Source: Pseudomonadota bacterium
GTDB lineage: Bacteria; Pseudomonadota; Alphaproteobacteria; Rhizobiales; Rhizobiaceae
Direction: 5' to 3'
NCBI GenBank assembly: GCA_023451735.1
Contig: JAEXYH010000015.1
Span: 71,784 to 135,783, forward strand
DNA: 64,000 nucleotides
Part shown: in pieces, positions 41,262-51,815 of the stretch
Numbering within the stretch: position 1 is the first letter of the stretch
Layout of the letters: the number at the start of each line of letters is the position of its first letter
Program-made: the position numbers and the translations under genes
Notes under the pieces: model-generated
Databases searched by the model: none
What the model was told of the DNA's origin: nothing
Seen by the model: the letters and a program-made list of their open reading frames with translations, nothing else

Positions 41262-43016
41262 ATGACTAAGAAAGTCGCGATCATCGGATCAGGGCCCACC
41301 GGCATCTACACATTCGCCGGGCTAGTCGCGAAAAGCGATCCGCTCTCGATCACCATATTCGAGGTGGAATCGGATCCGGGGAAAGGGACGCCCTATCACC
41401 CCGATATTAACGACCAAGCCATGCTCGCAAATATCGCGAGCGTCGAATTGCCCCCCATCCGTGAGACGCTGGTCACATGGCTGCGTCGTCAAACCGATGA
41501 GGAGTTGGCTCGCCTTAACGTCCTCCGATCGCAGATCAAGGACCGCGAATTCTACCCACGCGTGGTGATCGGCGAATACTTGCAAAGTCAGTTTTCTCAG
41601 CTGATCGAAGACGGCACGGCAAATGGACATTCAATCGAGGTAAAAGCCGCGCATAGGGTCATGGACATCCGGCTGCGCGAAAACGACATTCAGGTGACCG
41701 CCAAGCCTTTAAGGGGCGACAGCAAGGAATATGCCTATGACCACGTGGTCATGGCGACTGGACACAACTGGCCGGAAACCACGGAAATCAAGCCCGGCTT
41801 CTTCATTTCGCCCTGGCCTGCGCCATGTCTGAAGTCGATCAGCGCCTGTCCCGTCGGCATCCTCGGGACATCATTGAGCGCAATCGACGCGCTGATGACG
41901 GTCGCAACCGCACATGGGGTGTTCTATCTCGACCCGGCTGGACAGCTTCAATACCGATCGGCCGTCGGGAGCGAGGCTTTTCGCGGCACCCTCATGTCCC
42001 GTAAAGGCTTGCTGCCGGAAGCGGATTTCCACTGTGATTACCCGTATAGGCCGCTTCGAATATGCACCCCGCAGGCCGTTGATGCGCTCGTTCAAAGCGG
42101 CCCGGCCCATCTCCTTGACCGCACTTTTGCGCTTTTCAAAGACGAGCTTGCAGCCGCTGATCCGGAATACGCAGCATCATTTGGACTAGCGCTGCTGAGC
42201 GTCGAGACGTTTGCCGATGCGTATTTTGCCCCGCGCGAGACTGCCGACCCTTTCGTCTGGGCGGCCGAGAATCTTGCAGAAGCGGAATTAAACAAGGCAA
42301 TCGAACGCACGGTTGAATGGCGCTATGCAATTCTTCGGATGCACGAAGTCGTTGCACGCGTTGTTCCACACCTCGATGAAGCCGACCTGAAACGTTTTAA
42401 TCGCAAACTCAAGACGGTGTTCGTGGACGACTATGCCACCGTTCCGCATCAATCCATCCATCGGATGCTTGCGCTCAAGCGCGCCGGGAAGCTCGATGTT
42501 CTTGCACTGGGAAACGATTACTCGCTCGATACAGACAGCGTGGCGCGTGGAGCTGTTGTCACGATCGAAGGGAAGCGGATCTCATTTAATGCCTTCATCG
42601 ATGCCACGGGCCAATCGGCATTGTCAGCACGGGATCTGCCGTTTCCGAGCTTGATCGAACAAGGCGTTGTCAAGGCGGCCGCGACACGCACAGCCGTTCG
42701 AGTGCTGGGGTTGGAGGAAGAGGACATCGTACGTATCGGCGGCATCGACCTGGATGCCGCATTCCGCCCGATCTTTACGGAGCCCCTCTGTCACAACCTC
42801 TATTGTGCCGCGATTTCGTTTCTCTTGCACAAGCTTCCATTTGTGCAGGGGCTGACCAGCGCGAAGGAAATCGGCGAGATCGTGTCGAGGGCAATACTTG
42901 GTAAGGATTTGGCTCTCGGGTCCACCATCATGCCGATAGGAACGGCTCAACTGCATTCATCGAGGGACACCATGTCGCCGACCACTGCAATGCCTTCGCT
43001 CATCACCGAGCAGTAG
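41262..43016 (+). CDS. FAD/NAD(P)-binding oxidoreductase-like protein
   Basis: 584 residues starting MTKKVAIIGSGPTGIYTFAG with the GxGxxG Rossmann motif. Further FAD-type segments are YDHVVMATGHNWPE, VGILGTSLSAIDALMTVA (a second GxxxS nucleotide loop) and FNAFIDATGQSALSARDLPF. It resembles the FAD-NAD(P)-binding family of HI0933/flavin-oxygenase-like proteins with unknown substrate. Start at ATG 41262, where the motif begins; a TTG 12 bp upstream is in frame. The 3' end overlaps the convergent MOSC gene by 70 bp. Confidence 0.82.
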   Translation: MTKKVAIIGSGPTGIYTFAGLVAKSDPLSITIFEVESDPGKGTPYHPDINDQAMLANIASVELPPIRETLVTWLRRQTDEELARLNVLRSQIKDREFYPRVVIGEYLQSQFSQLIEDGTANGHSIEVKAAHRVMDIRLRENDIQVTAKPLRGDSKEYAYDHVVMATGHNWPETTEIKPGFFISPWPAPCLKSISACPVGILGTSLSAIDALMTVATAHGVFYLDPAGQLQYRSAVGSEAFRGTLMSRKGLLPEADFHCDYPYRPLRICTPQAVDALVQSGPAHLLDRTFALFKDELAAADPEYAASFGLALLSVETFADAYFAPRETADPFVWAAENLAEAELNKAIERTVEWRYAILRMHEVVARVVPHLDEADLKRFNRKLKTVFVDDYATVPHQSIHRMLALKRAGKLDVLALGNDYSLDTDSVARGAVVTIEGKRISFNAFIDATGQSALSARDLPFPSLIEQGVVKAAATRTAVRVLGLEEEDIVRIGGIDLDAAFRPIFTEPLCHNLYCAAISFLLHKLPFVQGLTSAKEIGEIVSRAILGKDLALGSTIMPIGTAQLHSSRDTMSPTTAMPSLITEQ

Positions 43017-43681
43017 ACCCCGAGGCTACGGCGATTGTGGCGCAGGATGGCTCGCAAGATCTCAGGGTCTTCTCCCAAGCCGGGTTGCGAAATCAGCGTT
43101 ATTCCGCATCTCTTGGTTTCTTCTTCGACGCGAAGTCCGATCGAACCGATGTGCAGTCGGTGGCGGAGCCAGGACGCCTCGACAAAGTCGTCGTCGGGCC
43201 CGTCGATGAGCAAGGTCGGACGAAAGCGACGGGCATCGATATCGCTTGCCGGCAGGATTCTGGCGAGCCGACGCAGCGCCCCCATCGTCAGGATATGGAC
43301 GGGAAAATGCGGATGGCGATGCTCCGCACCCGGAAATCCATTGGCGCTGCCATCGCCCAGTTTTCCGACAACGACGCCAAAGCCAAAATAGTCCGACAGC
43401 ATCGTGTTGATCGAGGGATCGCTAATCGACTCCACCGTGCCATCAGGAAACGAAATAAGCGGCGCATCGCCATCTATGTCGCGTGCAGTAAGGTGGAGCG
43501 CAGGGCGCCAACGCTGATCTTTCTCCGGCGCTGCTGGCGTTCCAGTCAGACGATCGAGCAACACAAATTTGCGATCGCCCGGAGCGCCTGAGCGGGCTAT
43601 CCGAATAACCCCTACCCTTTCGCCTCCCACCGAAGCCACAGGGTAACGCCAGATTTCGGTAATCGACCCAACTTGGTTCAA
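42947..43681 (-). CDS. MOSC domain protein
   Basis: 244 residues. N-terminal MOSC barrel (SITEIWRYPVASVGGERVG, IARSGAPGDRKFVLLDR), then FPVHILTMGALRRLARILP, RRFRPTLLIDGPDDDFVEAS and EETKRCGITLISQPG. The Arg-Cys (KRCG) in the last segment corresponds to the sulfur-binding site of mARC/YiiM-type MOSC proteins, which bind molybdenum cofactor. Overlaps the FAD gene's 3' end by 70 bp in convergent orientation. An EcfG-like promoter lies 42 bp upstream. Confidence 0.88.
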   Translation of the reverse strand: MNQVGSITEIWRYPVASVGGERVGVIRIARSGAPGDRKFVLLDRLTGTPAAPEKDQRWRPALHLTARDIDGDAPLISFPDGTVESISDPSINTMLSDYFGFGVVVGKLGDGSANGFPGAEHRHPHFPVHILTMGALRRLARILPASDIDARRFRPTLLIDGPDDDFVEASWLRHRLHIGSIGLRVEEETKRCGITLISQPGLGEDPEILRAILRHNRRSLGVYCSVMSEGIAVVGDMVSLDECS

Positions 43682-43722
43682 GTGAAGCTCGCTATCGGCC
43701 TGTCAATTCGTGCTGACTGTTG

Positions 43723-43747
43723 AACAGAAAAGCGGGAGCGCCGTTCC
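43723..43747 (-). promoter_or_regulatory. Weak EcfG-like promoter for the MOSC gene
   Basis: Minus strand GGAAC-N16-TGTT, one mismatch, 42 bp before the start at 43681. Confidence 0.45.
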
Positions 43748-43924
43748 AAGGGTCAGCAACGCGTGCCAGCGACAGGATTACTCAGCTTGTATCGCCGCTG
43801 CGATGCTCGCTGAAGACTGCGCAGGCCTAGCTTCCAGCTGCCGAACAAGGCGTAGGCACCAGTGGGAACGAGCAGGACGTTGCCGCATCGTCTAGCGTAG
43901 CTTCGAGGTGCAAAGCGGCGCTCA

Positions 43925-44110
43925 TCAGCGCGTCTCGCCGCGCAACCGCCGTTCCCACCAGTCTATAAATCCCTGGGAAGACGCGCTCTCCGCAGCAGCT
44001 TCCTCCGTCGTGAAGAGTCCGGGGAGTGTTTCAATACTGCCATTCGGCCAATACACCTCGATGGCATAACCATCACCGAGCCACACGATCTCGTACTTCG
44101 GCGTAGGCAT
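43925..44110 (-). CDS. Small conserved protein with a WA(V/I)E-type domain
   Basis: 61 residues: MPTPKYEIVWLGDGYAIEVY then LPGLFTTEEAAAESASSQG and WWERRLRGE. The pattern GYAIE...GLF..EEAA resembles the N-terminal extension of the RsbQ-like hydrolase at 50393-51358 (GGWAVE...GLYLNEEAASAW). Function unknown. Confidence 0.65.
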   Translation of the reverse strand: MPTPKYEIVWLGDGYAIEVYWPNGSIETLPGLFTTEEAAAESASSQGFIDWWERRLRGETR

Positions 44111-44210
44111 TTGCGCCTCTTTTCGGAACTCACAGCCGCTGCTCGCCTCACCTATTTTGGTGAAACGAAAAAATCACAGGTCAGAAATACCACGCGGCGA
44201 CCTGAAATTA

Positions 44211-44483
44211 ATGTCGGCTAACCGACAGACACTCTGTCGATCAGTCGCTAGACCAAAGTCGATATCGAACATAACCATTATAGAGCAACACGTGTCTTCT
44301 GCGAGCCTTGTCCCGTGCCCAGCCTGCAACCAGAGGCGCGATCTGATTGCTATCAAGCGCGACCCCGAGGGTAAGGGCGAAATACGTACCTTTCGGTGCG
44401 CCGCTTGCGACGAGACGATGAGGTACCTCTTCCGCGGTCGAGGTGAGCCAATCAACCTCGGAAACAAACCGCCTCACGCCTGA
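44211..44483 (+). CDS. Small zinc-ribbon protein
   Basis: About 90 residues; LVPCPACNQRRDLIAIKRDP and TFRCAACDETMRYLF give two CxxC pairs about 28 apart. The start is uncertain (ATG at 44211 used; a shorter one is possible because the first 30 residues look poor). No recognised family beyond a zinc ribbon. Confidence 0.55.
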   Translation: MSANRQTLCRSVARPKSISNITIIEQHVSSASLVPCPACNQRRDLIAIKRDPEGKGEIRTFRCAACDETMRYLFRGRGEPINLGNKPPHA

Positions 44484-44533
44484 ACCCGGAACATTTCCGC
44501 TGTAAGCTTCCTTGTTTGAACGAGGAGAGGTTC

Positions 44534-44956
44534 ATGCGCTCAAAACTATTGATTGCCGTTACTTTGGCTATCGCGATGTCCGCCTCAGCTTGGGCTCAGA
44601 GCGGGGGTGGCGGAGGAAGTTCGGGCGGTAGCGCGAGCACTGGTGGCGGATCAGTTGGCGCGGGACCAGCCGGCGACTCCAGCGCGGCCCAGAGGGGTGC
44701 CGTGAATGCGGTCGAACGACAAAATGGATCGAATGACACCAAAGCCGTCCCGTCGCCCTCCACAACGGACTCGTCGAGCTCGCCCTCATATGGGCAATCA
44801 TCGGCGGGCTCGGCTGCAACTCGATCGCTTGGCAGCACTAATACAGGTGTGATGAAAAATCTCAATGCGGCCGCGCCATCGGCGGACAACGCTGGAGCGA
44901 GTGTGGCGCCGGCGGGGCGCGTTGGGGACAAAACACCCAGCCGCGACTTCCGATAA
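44534..44956 (+). CDS. Secreted Gly/Ser-rich protein
   Basis: 140 residues: signal peptide MRSKLLIAVTLAIAMSASAWA, then low-complexity Gly/Ser sequence (QSGGGGGSSGGSASTGGG) and a Ser/Ala-rich remainder with no fold visible. Probably a periplasmic or envelope-associated disordered protein. GAGGAG lies 8-13 bp upstream of the ATG at 44534. Confidence 0.62.
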   Translation: MRSKLLIAVTLAIAMSASAWAQSGGGGGSSGGSASTGGGSVGAGPAGDSSAAQRGAVNAVERQNGSNDTKAVPSPSTTDSSSSPSYGQSSAGSAATRSLGSTNTGVMKNLNAAAPSADNAGASVAPAGRVGDKTPSRDFR

Positions 44957-45035
44957 CGATCGATGAAACGGCCCACCCATGCGGTCCGTTTCGTTCGATC
45001 CACCCTTCATATCTCTTTAGCCGATGAACCTCGTT

Positions 45036-45245
45036 TTATTTGACGCCGCCGCCAGCCGAACTTGCCGAGCCTTTTGCCGAGCTAGCTGGGCTATTTTTGC
45101 CGCTCATCGAGTTGGCACTGTTCGTGCCACCAGCTTTGCCACTCATCATCTTCGATGTGGATTTGCGTGGCTTGGCGTCGGCAAAGGTTGCGGTCGAGCT
45201 GATAGCGAAAGTGGCGAGGGCGAGAATCGCAAATATCTTCTTCAT
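45036..45245 (-). CDS. Small secreted Ser/Lys/Gly-rich protein
   Basis: 69 residues: signal peptide MKKIFAILALATFAISSTAT, then Lys- and Ser-rich repeats (KSTSKMMSGKAGG, SMSGKNSPASSAKG). No known family. An EcfG-like promoter lies 27 bp upstream. Confidence 0.65.
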   Translation of the reverse strand: MKKIFAILALATFAISSTATFADAKPRKSTSKMMSGKAGGTNSANSMSGKNSPASSAKGSASSAGGGVK

Positions 45246-45271
45246 GACAAGACTCCCTGTTGTCGCCGTTG

Positions 45272-45296
45272 AACATCACTGTGTTAGCAAAGTTCC
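45272..45296 (-). promoter_or_regulatory. Weak EcfG-like promoter for the small secreted protein
   Basis: Minus strand GGAAC-N16-TGTT, one mismatch, 27 bp before the start at 45245. Confidence 0.42.
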
Positions 45297-45301
45297 GCGG
45301 A

Positions 45302-45871
45302 TCATAAGACGTCTTCGATCAATCCGAAGGCTTTTGCCTCTTGTGCCTCCAGATACCAGTTGTCGGGAGCTTTCCGCTTCACCTCGTCCAATGAGATCTG
45401 CGATCCCCGGATGAGGTTCTCAAAGCCCTCATTTTGTATCTGGATAGAACATTCGATCTCATTAAGTGTCGCCTTCACGGCCGCCATACATGTGGTTAGC
45501 GGGCCGTCGATGACGAGCGTTTTGGACATTTTCCGCTCATGCACCATCAGCCGACTGCCGCGGGTCACGTAGCGATTTTCACGGGTAAAGAAGCTCATGA
45601 AGGTGACGCCTGCAGAGTAAATTGCCGCCTTGCCCAGAAAAACGAACCGGGACCCTGCCGAAATTTCGGAGCGAAACCGGATATCCTCACCCATCATCCG
45701 TGCCACTTCGGGATCGCCCCCGAGCGTCGATAGCTCGATCACGACAAAATCTCGCCCGGTCGCATCATCGAGTTGGCGACGAAAGGCCTTATACATTTCG
45801 TGATCCACGACGCCGGAAAGCAAAATTGCTGGGGAGCTGAAATCCTTCGGCTGCAGAGTTGCGACGACCAT
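45302..45871 (-). CDS. ClpP-like protease (S14 family), second copy
   Basis: 189 residues, starting MVVATLQPKDFSSPAILLSG. Aligned to ClpP by the ClpP Ser-His spacing of 25, the nucleophile is S86 (GKAAIYSAGVTF) and the His is H111 (SRLMVHERK). The GxAAxS pattern and the long helical C-terminus (LNEIECSIQIQ) fit the S14 family, but the sequence is much diverged from the housekeeping ClpP at 63093-63728. Start at the Met after a 32-residue non-homologous leader. A perfect EcfG-type promoter lies 40 bp upstream, so it is probably a stress-specific protease. Confidence 0.8.
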   Translation of the reverse strand: MVVATLQPKDFSSPAILLSGVVDHEMYKAFRRQLDDATGRDFVVIELSTLGGDPEVARMMGEDIRFRSEISAGSRFVFLGKAAIYSAGVTFMSFFTRENRYVTRGSRLMVHERKMSKTLVIDGPLTTCMAAVKATLNEIECSIQIQNEGFENLIRGSQISLDEVKRKAPDNWYLEAQEAKAFGLIEDVL

Positions 45872-45910
45872 GTTCGAGTTCTTCCCTTCGGCACGAAATC
45901 TACCGCAACG

Positions 45911-45935
45911 AACGCTGCGTAAAAAAACGAGTTCC
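45911..45935 (-). promoter_or_regulatory. EcfG-type promoter for the ClpP-like gene
   Basis: Minus strand GGAAC-N16-CGTT, a perfect match, 40 bp before the ClpP-like start at 45871. This also supports that start over an upstream one. Confidence 0.82.
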
Positions 45936-45944
45936 TTTGCACGG

Positions 45945-46367
45945 ATCATTTCGATGAAGACCAACATCTAGTGCCGTTCTGGATCATCAAGGCGGCGCTT
46001 CCACATCTCAAGCCCGGGTCGGCTATCATCGGCACCTCCTCGGCACAGGCGATGATCCCTCCCCTGAACTGTATGACTACGCACAGACCAAAGCGGCGAC
46101 CACGAATTATGTGAGGTCACTCGCGAAGCAACTCGCGTTCAAGGGTATCCGCGTCAATGCGGTAGCTCCGGGGCCAATCTGGACACCGCTGCAGTTATTG
46201 GGCGGCGCGACCATGGAAAGCTCGAAAAGTTCGGCGGCATGACACCTCTGGGCCGGCCAGGGCACCCCGTCGAATTGGCCTCGATATACGTCCAACTCGC
46301 GGCCGCAGACGCAGGTCATGCGACAGGACAAGTCTACGGCGCGGTTGGCGGCTCCGGTCAGCCCTAA
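45945..46367 (+). pseudogene. Short-chain dehydrogenase/reductase, broken
   Basis: The C-terminal part of an SDR of the glucose/ribitol dehydrogenase type is recognisable but split over three reading frames: MKTNI..PFWIIKAALPHLKPG and IIGTSSAQA; then YAQTKAATTNYVRSLAKQLA (Tyr-x3-Lys catalytic pair) and RVNAVAPGPIWTPLQ; then GMTPLGRPGHPVELASIYVQ and TGQVYGAVGGSGQP. The frames change near 45970, 46060 and 46215. The N-terminal Rossmann half is missing. No function remains. Confidence 0.85.
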
Positions 46368-46390
46368 GGGGGCATGCGGCGACTTCAAGC

Positions 46391-46413
46391 GCCGCCCAAT
46401 GGGCGGCGGTTTT
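46391..46413 (+). terminator. Hairpin terminator after the SDR pseudogene
   Basis: Stem GCCGCCC / GGGCGGC with loop AAT, then GGTTTT. Relic terminator in the orientation of the pseudogene. Confidence 0.62.
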
Positions 46414-46560
46414 ACATCTTCAGTTGGAGATCCGAGCGGAAACATTTGTGATCTGACCCGCAAGCCCTGCGGCAGAGAGGCAGAAGTCTCTCGGATTTAA
46501 CGACAACCCCGGCGCCGTTCCGCCGGGTGATCTGCATATCCAATCGCGAGGACAGCCATG

Positions 46561-48672
<2,112 letters not shown>

Positions 48673-48712
48673 GTTACCAGCTCCGTTTGGAAGGATTCAA
48701 ATTGCGCCTGTC

Positions 48713-48737
48713 AACGGTAGCATTCCCCACACGTTCC
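48713..48737 (-). promoter_or_regulatory. EcfG-type promoter for katE
   Basis: Minus strand GGAAC-N16-CGTT, a perfect match, 41 bp before the katE start. Confidence 0.85.
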
Positions 48738-48833
48738 CGGGCAAATACCGCTTTTGCAGCCGCAATTCGCTTGGCAGGTCTTTTCGTGCGGACCGTTTTT
48801 AATTGGAAGCTCGGATGCAGATTTCGACCAGTG

Positions 48834-49240
48834 CTACCGGTGCCGGTTCACAAATATCTGCCAGCTGTCGGCGAGCTCGATCTGAACGTCGAACCTCTTC
48901 GCGCAAAGTGATAGAGGCGCGTCGAGGCTCTTGTTGGCGGAGCTGCAGAGAACTTCCTTGGCAATAATAACGCGATAGCCGAGATCCACCGCGGTGAGTA
49001 CCATCGAAAGGACGCAGACATCGGTTTCGGCGCCGCTGATCACAAGCGTATTGACGCGTTTCACAGGTAACCATTTTTGAAGGCGACTATTGGAGAAGGC
49101 CAAATAGATATGCCTGTCGGATACCGTCGCGGGAGGCACGAACGCTTTCAATTCTGGCAAAGGATCGAGAAGCCTGATCGACCTCCTCGCGAGTAATGCG
49201 CCGCCACTTGGCATAATAGGCTCGCTGACCCGACTTCCTG
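48834..49240 (-). pseudogene. Isochorismatase-family cysteine hydrolase, truncated and frameshifted
   Basis: The C-terminal half is intact in one frame: LKAFVPPATVSDRHIY, VNTLVISGAETDVCVLSMVL (active-site Cys) and VDLGYRVIIAKEVLCSSANK. Just upstream the homologous sequence is in another frame (YYAKWRRITREEVDQ), so a frameshift lies near 49155-49165, and the N-terminal catalytic Asp region is absent. An ATG at 49214 gives a 126-residue open frame, but it lacks two members of the catalytic triad. Confidence 0.75.
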
Positions 49241-49257
49241 CAAGGCGAAGGATTCAG

Positions 49258-49524
49258 TCACACGATACTTTGCTCATCTGGAAAAGAGGCAATATCCATC
49301 GGAGATCGCCTTCGCATGTAATGGTCGAGAACGAAAAGGCGGATGGCAGACGAAAGGTTCGATTTCGGCGCTCTTCCATCATCGATTCTGGTCGTCATAT
49401 CGAAGACGGTGACGCCCTCGTCCCGGGCAATTTCCTTCAGTGCCGACCAGAATTCGTCCTCCAGACTGACGCTGGTTTTGTGTCCCGCGATCTCCAGAGA
49501 ACGCTTGTGGATGGTGGATTTCAC
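49258..49524 (-). CDS. Ribbon-helix-helix protein (RHH_4 type)
   Basis: 88 residues: IHKRSLEIAGHKTSVSLEDE then FWSALKEIARDEGVTVFDMT and SNLSSAIRLFVLDHYMRRR. The KTSVSLEDEFWxALKEIA pattern is the strand-helix of RHH_4 proteins, known as DNA-binding or DUF-type regulators. No neighbour toxin is evident. Confidence 0.82.
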   Translation of the reverse strand: MKSTIHKRSLEIAGHKTSVSLEDEFWSALKEIARDEGVTVFDMTTRIDDGRAPKSNLSSAIRLFVLDHYMRRRSPMDIASFPDEQSIV

Positions 49525-49600
49525 GCAAACCTCCAGATCCGTACCTCAGATTGCATCTGCCTTAGATCGCGATCAAATGTTGGAATTTCCCGCCCGGAGA

Positions 49601-49819
49601 TTACTTCCACTTTTCTCCCAACGCTCCGGTGGCCTTTAGCTCCGCCCGCACTTTCCGGACTCCCGGCAGTGGCTTTCCGAGCTCGCGCGCTTTCTTCTGG
49701 ACGGCGGAAGAAGGCCTGCGGAGCGCGGCACTGGCGCGCATTAATGTCGCTCCCTCGTCCGACAACTTCTCGAGCCACGCAATGTCCTCGCTGGTCCAAG
49801 CCTTGCTGATGGGCATCAT
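49601..49819 (-). CDS. Small SANT/HTH-like hypothetical protein
   Basis: About 72 residues starting MMPISKAWTSEDIAWLEKLS, then GATLMRASAALRRPSSAVQK and KARELGKPLPGVRKVRAEL. The pattern W..ED...L..L...G.s...iA..L.R...aV..kAr.LG is that of small SANT-like DNA-binding proteins common in Bradyrhizobium. Start chosen at the internal ATG. Confidence 0.7.
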   Translation of the reverse strand: MMPISKAWTSEDIAWLEKLSDEGATLMRASAALRRPSSAVQKKARELGKPLPGVRKVRAELKATGALGEKWK

Positions 49820-49946
49820 GTCTCCGCAAAACCTCCTCGCACACCGAGTTTGCTGCGGCTTCAGTCGGATGGGCGACATACGTCAGTTAAAAGTACCTTC
49901 CCAAAACTGGCCACATCTGGTCGGATGTCGCACCGGAGGGATAACA

Positions 49947-50168
49947 ATGCAGCCGAAGACAGATCAGCAACGCGGCCTAGCCCGACTTTTCGGCGAAGTT
50001 GCAAACAAAACGTCGCTTTTGGCGGGGCGCGCGACGACTTTTGCCATTGCGTCTGCCGTCGTCATCATCTGGGGCGTGACCGGGCCCCTGTGCGGCTACT
50101 CCGGCGAAAAATCGGTCCGCCGAACCGGCCAGAAGGCCCGCGAAGCCGCCGATCTAGCCGTCAAATGA
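49947..50168 (+). pseudogene. N-terminal fragment of a low-affinity iron permease
   Basis: 73 residues: LARLFGEVANKTSLLAGRAT, then FAIASAVVIIWGVTGPLCGY, matching the N-terminus and TM1 of low-affinity iron permease family proteins. The homology ends at GYSG, where the family continues with the FSDTWQLVINT segment; only an unrelated tail of 19 residues follows. Ribosome site GGAGG precedes the ATG. Truncated, presumably non-functional. Confidence 0.68.
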
Positions 50169-50392
50169 AAGCTCCTCATCGGTGACAGTGAAGCTGCCCT
50201 GATGGGCCAAGGCTTCAGGGAACCAACGGGTTTCTCACGGAGTATGGACTAGAAGACATTTTGAAACTTGCTTTGCCCCAAGACGATCCCTCGCACGCGA
50301 CTTATATTCATGGTCCTAATTCCTGCGATCCAATCTCCTGTCTTCCCCCATCCGCGAACGTCGGGCGCCGTCCGTATTAGTTGGAGGTCTGT

Positions 50393-51358
50393 TTGCGTCG
50401 TGTCCTGAGGGTCAAGAAATCCGAATGCGGGGGTGGCTGGGCCGTCGAACATCGGCGGGCACCGGGCGTCTGGATCGAGCTCGCGGGTCTCTATTTAAAC
50501 GAAGAAGCGGCTTCCGCATGGATCGACGAGAAGGGCGAGCAGTATCTGTCTGCCGAACGGCACCGTAGGACTGCCGTCATACGCCGTAACAACGTGCATC
50601 TGTCCGGTCGCGGCGATACGGCGATGGTCTTCGCGCACGGGTTCGGATGCGATCAACAGATGTGGCGCTTCGTGGCTCCACAATTCGAGAACGACTTTAA
50701 GGTTGTCCTCTTCGATCATGTCGGTTCGGGCAGATCCGATGTCTCGGCATACAGCAGCGAGAAGTACGCGTCTCTTAACGGATACGCGGCGGACCTCACC
50801 GAGATCGGAGACATTTTAGGGCTCAGGGATGCGGTGTTGGTCGCCCATTCGGTCAGCGCGATGATCGCAGTGCTCGCATCGGTCGCGGCTCCGGCGATGT
50901 TCGGACGCCTTGTTTTGATCGGACCATCCGCACGCTACATCGACGACATCGGATACATCGGCGGGTTCTCGCAGGACCGCATTGATGAGCTCCTTAAGTT
51001 TCTTAAAAGCAACTACACCGATTGGGCTGCGGCGATGGCGCCGGCGATCGTCGGCAATCCGGACCGCCCTCACCTCGCCGAAGAGCTCAGCGATAGCATC
51101 TGCCGCATGAATCCTGAGATCGCGATGGAATTTGCACGCGTCACGTTCACGTCCGACAGCCGAGCCGAGCTACCGAACGTTGCGCGCCCCTCGCTGATCC
51201 TGCAGTGCTCGGAAGACGCCATTGCTCCGCTCGAGGCGGGTGCTTACGTCCATCATGCCATCCCAGACAGCACGATGACCGTCATGAGGGCTACTGGCCA
51301 CTGTCCGCACCTCAGCGCGCCTCGGGAGATCATCGCTGCAATTAGAGCCTTTGCCTGA
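50393..51358 (+). CDS. RsbQ-like alpha/beta hydrolase with an N-terminal extension
   Basis: About 321 residues. From about residue 63 it is an RsbQ-type hydrolase: RRNNVHLSGRGDTAMVFAHG, GCDQQMWRFVAPQFE, VVLFDHVGSGRSD, nucleophile in VLVAHSVSAM, and the final His in RATGHCPHLSAP. RsbQ in Bacillus is required by the phosphatase RsbP in stress signalling. The first 60 residues (GGWAVE...GLYLNEEAASAW) form a separate small domain not usual in RsbQ. TTG at 50393 is chosen because GGAGG lies 5 bp upstream. No RsbP-like partner is nearby. Confidence 0.82.
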   Translation: MRRVLRVKKSECGGGWAVEHRRAPGVWIELAGLYLNEEAASAWIDEKGEQYLSAERHRRTAVIRRNNVHLSGRGDTAMVFAHGFGCDQQMWRFVAPQFENDFKVVLFDHVGSGRSDVSAYSSEKYASLNGYAADLTEIGDILGLRDAVLVAHSVSAMIAVLASVAAPAMFGRLVLIGPSARYIDDIGYIGGFSQDRIDELLKFLKSNYTDWAAAMAPAIVGNPDRPHLAEELSDSICRMNPEIAMEFARVTFTSDSRAELPNVARPSLILQCSEDAIAPLEAGAYVHHAIPDSTMTVMRATGHCPHLSAPREIIAAIRAFA

Positions 51359-51614
51359 AACCTTTCCAGCTTCGGCCCATTGCCGAGGCAGCACGCGCCG
51401 GGTGTCAACCGGTCGCAATGGGGATGATGGACGCGACGATTTTGCCGGTTTCTCGCCGCGACAGCAACGCATCGGTACGCGTGGCAATCTAACCCGTTCT
51501 CGGCGCGTGTCCCCTTGTCGGGGGCAACACATCACATCGTCGCGTCCTCCAAATCCAAAGCCCCCACGCGACTGATCGACAGTGCGTTCGTCCGAAAACG
51601 GTAGTTCAGGATTT

Positions 51615-51815
51615 ATGATGACAGATATCTTTGCTGGCCGCTGTGTGAACGGACCCAAGGCCGGCGAGCGTCTTAGCGCGCCTAGCAACAGTGTGCCCGT
51701 CATCGCGCCTGGAAGCGATACTGAAGGACAGCTCATCGGGTTTTATGAGTACGACGCCGGTGAATGGAAGTGGCTTCCAGAGATATCTCCCAACCTGGGC
51801 GATCGGCTCCGGTGA
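51615..51815 (+). CDS. Small hypothetical protein
   Basis: 66 residues, MMTDIFAGRCVNGPKAGERL then QLIGFYEYDAGEWKWLPEIS. The ending YxYDxGxWxW is seen in small uncharacterised proteins. GTTCAGGA precedes the ATG. No function. Confidence 0.5.
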   Translation: MMTDIFAGRCVNGPKAGERLSAPSNSVPVIAPGSDTEGQLIGFYEYDAGEWKWLPEISPNLGDRLR

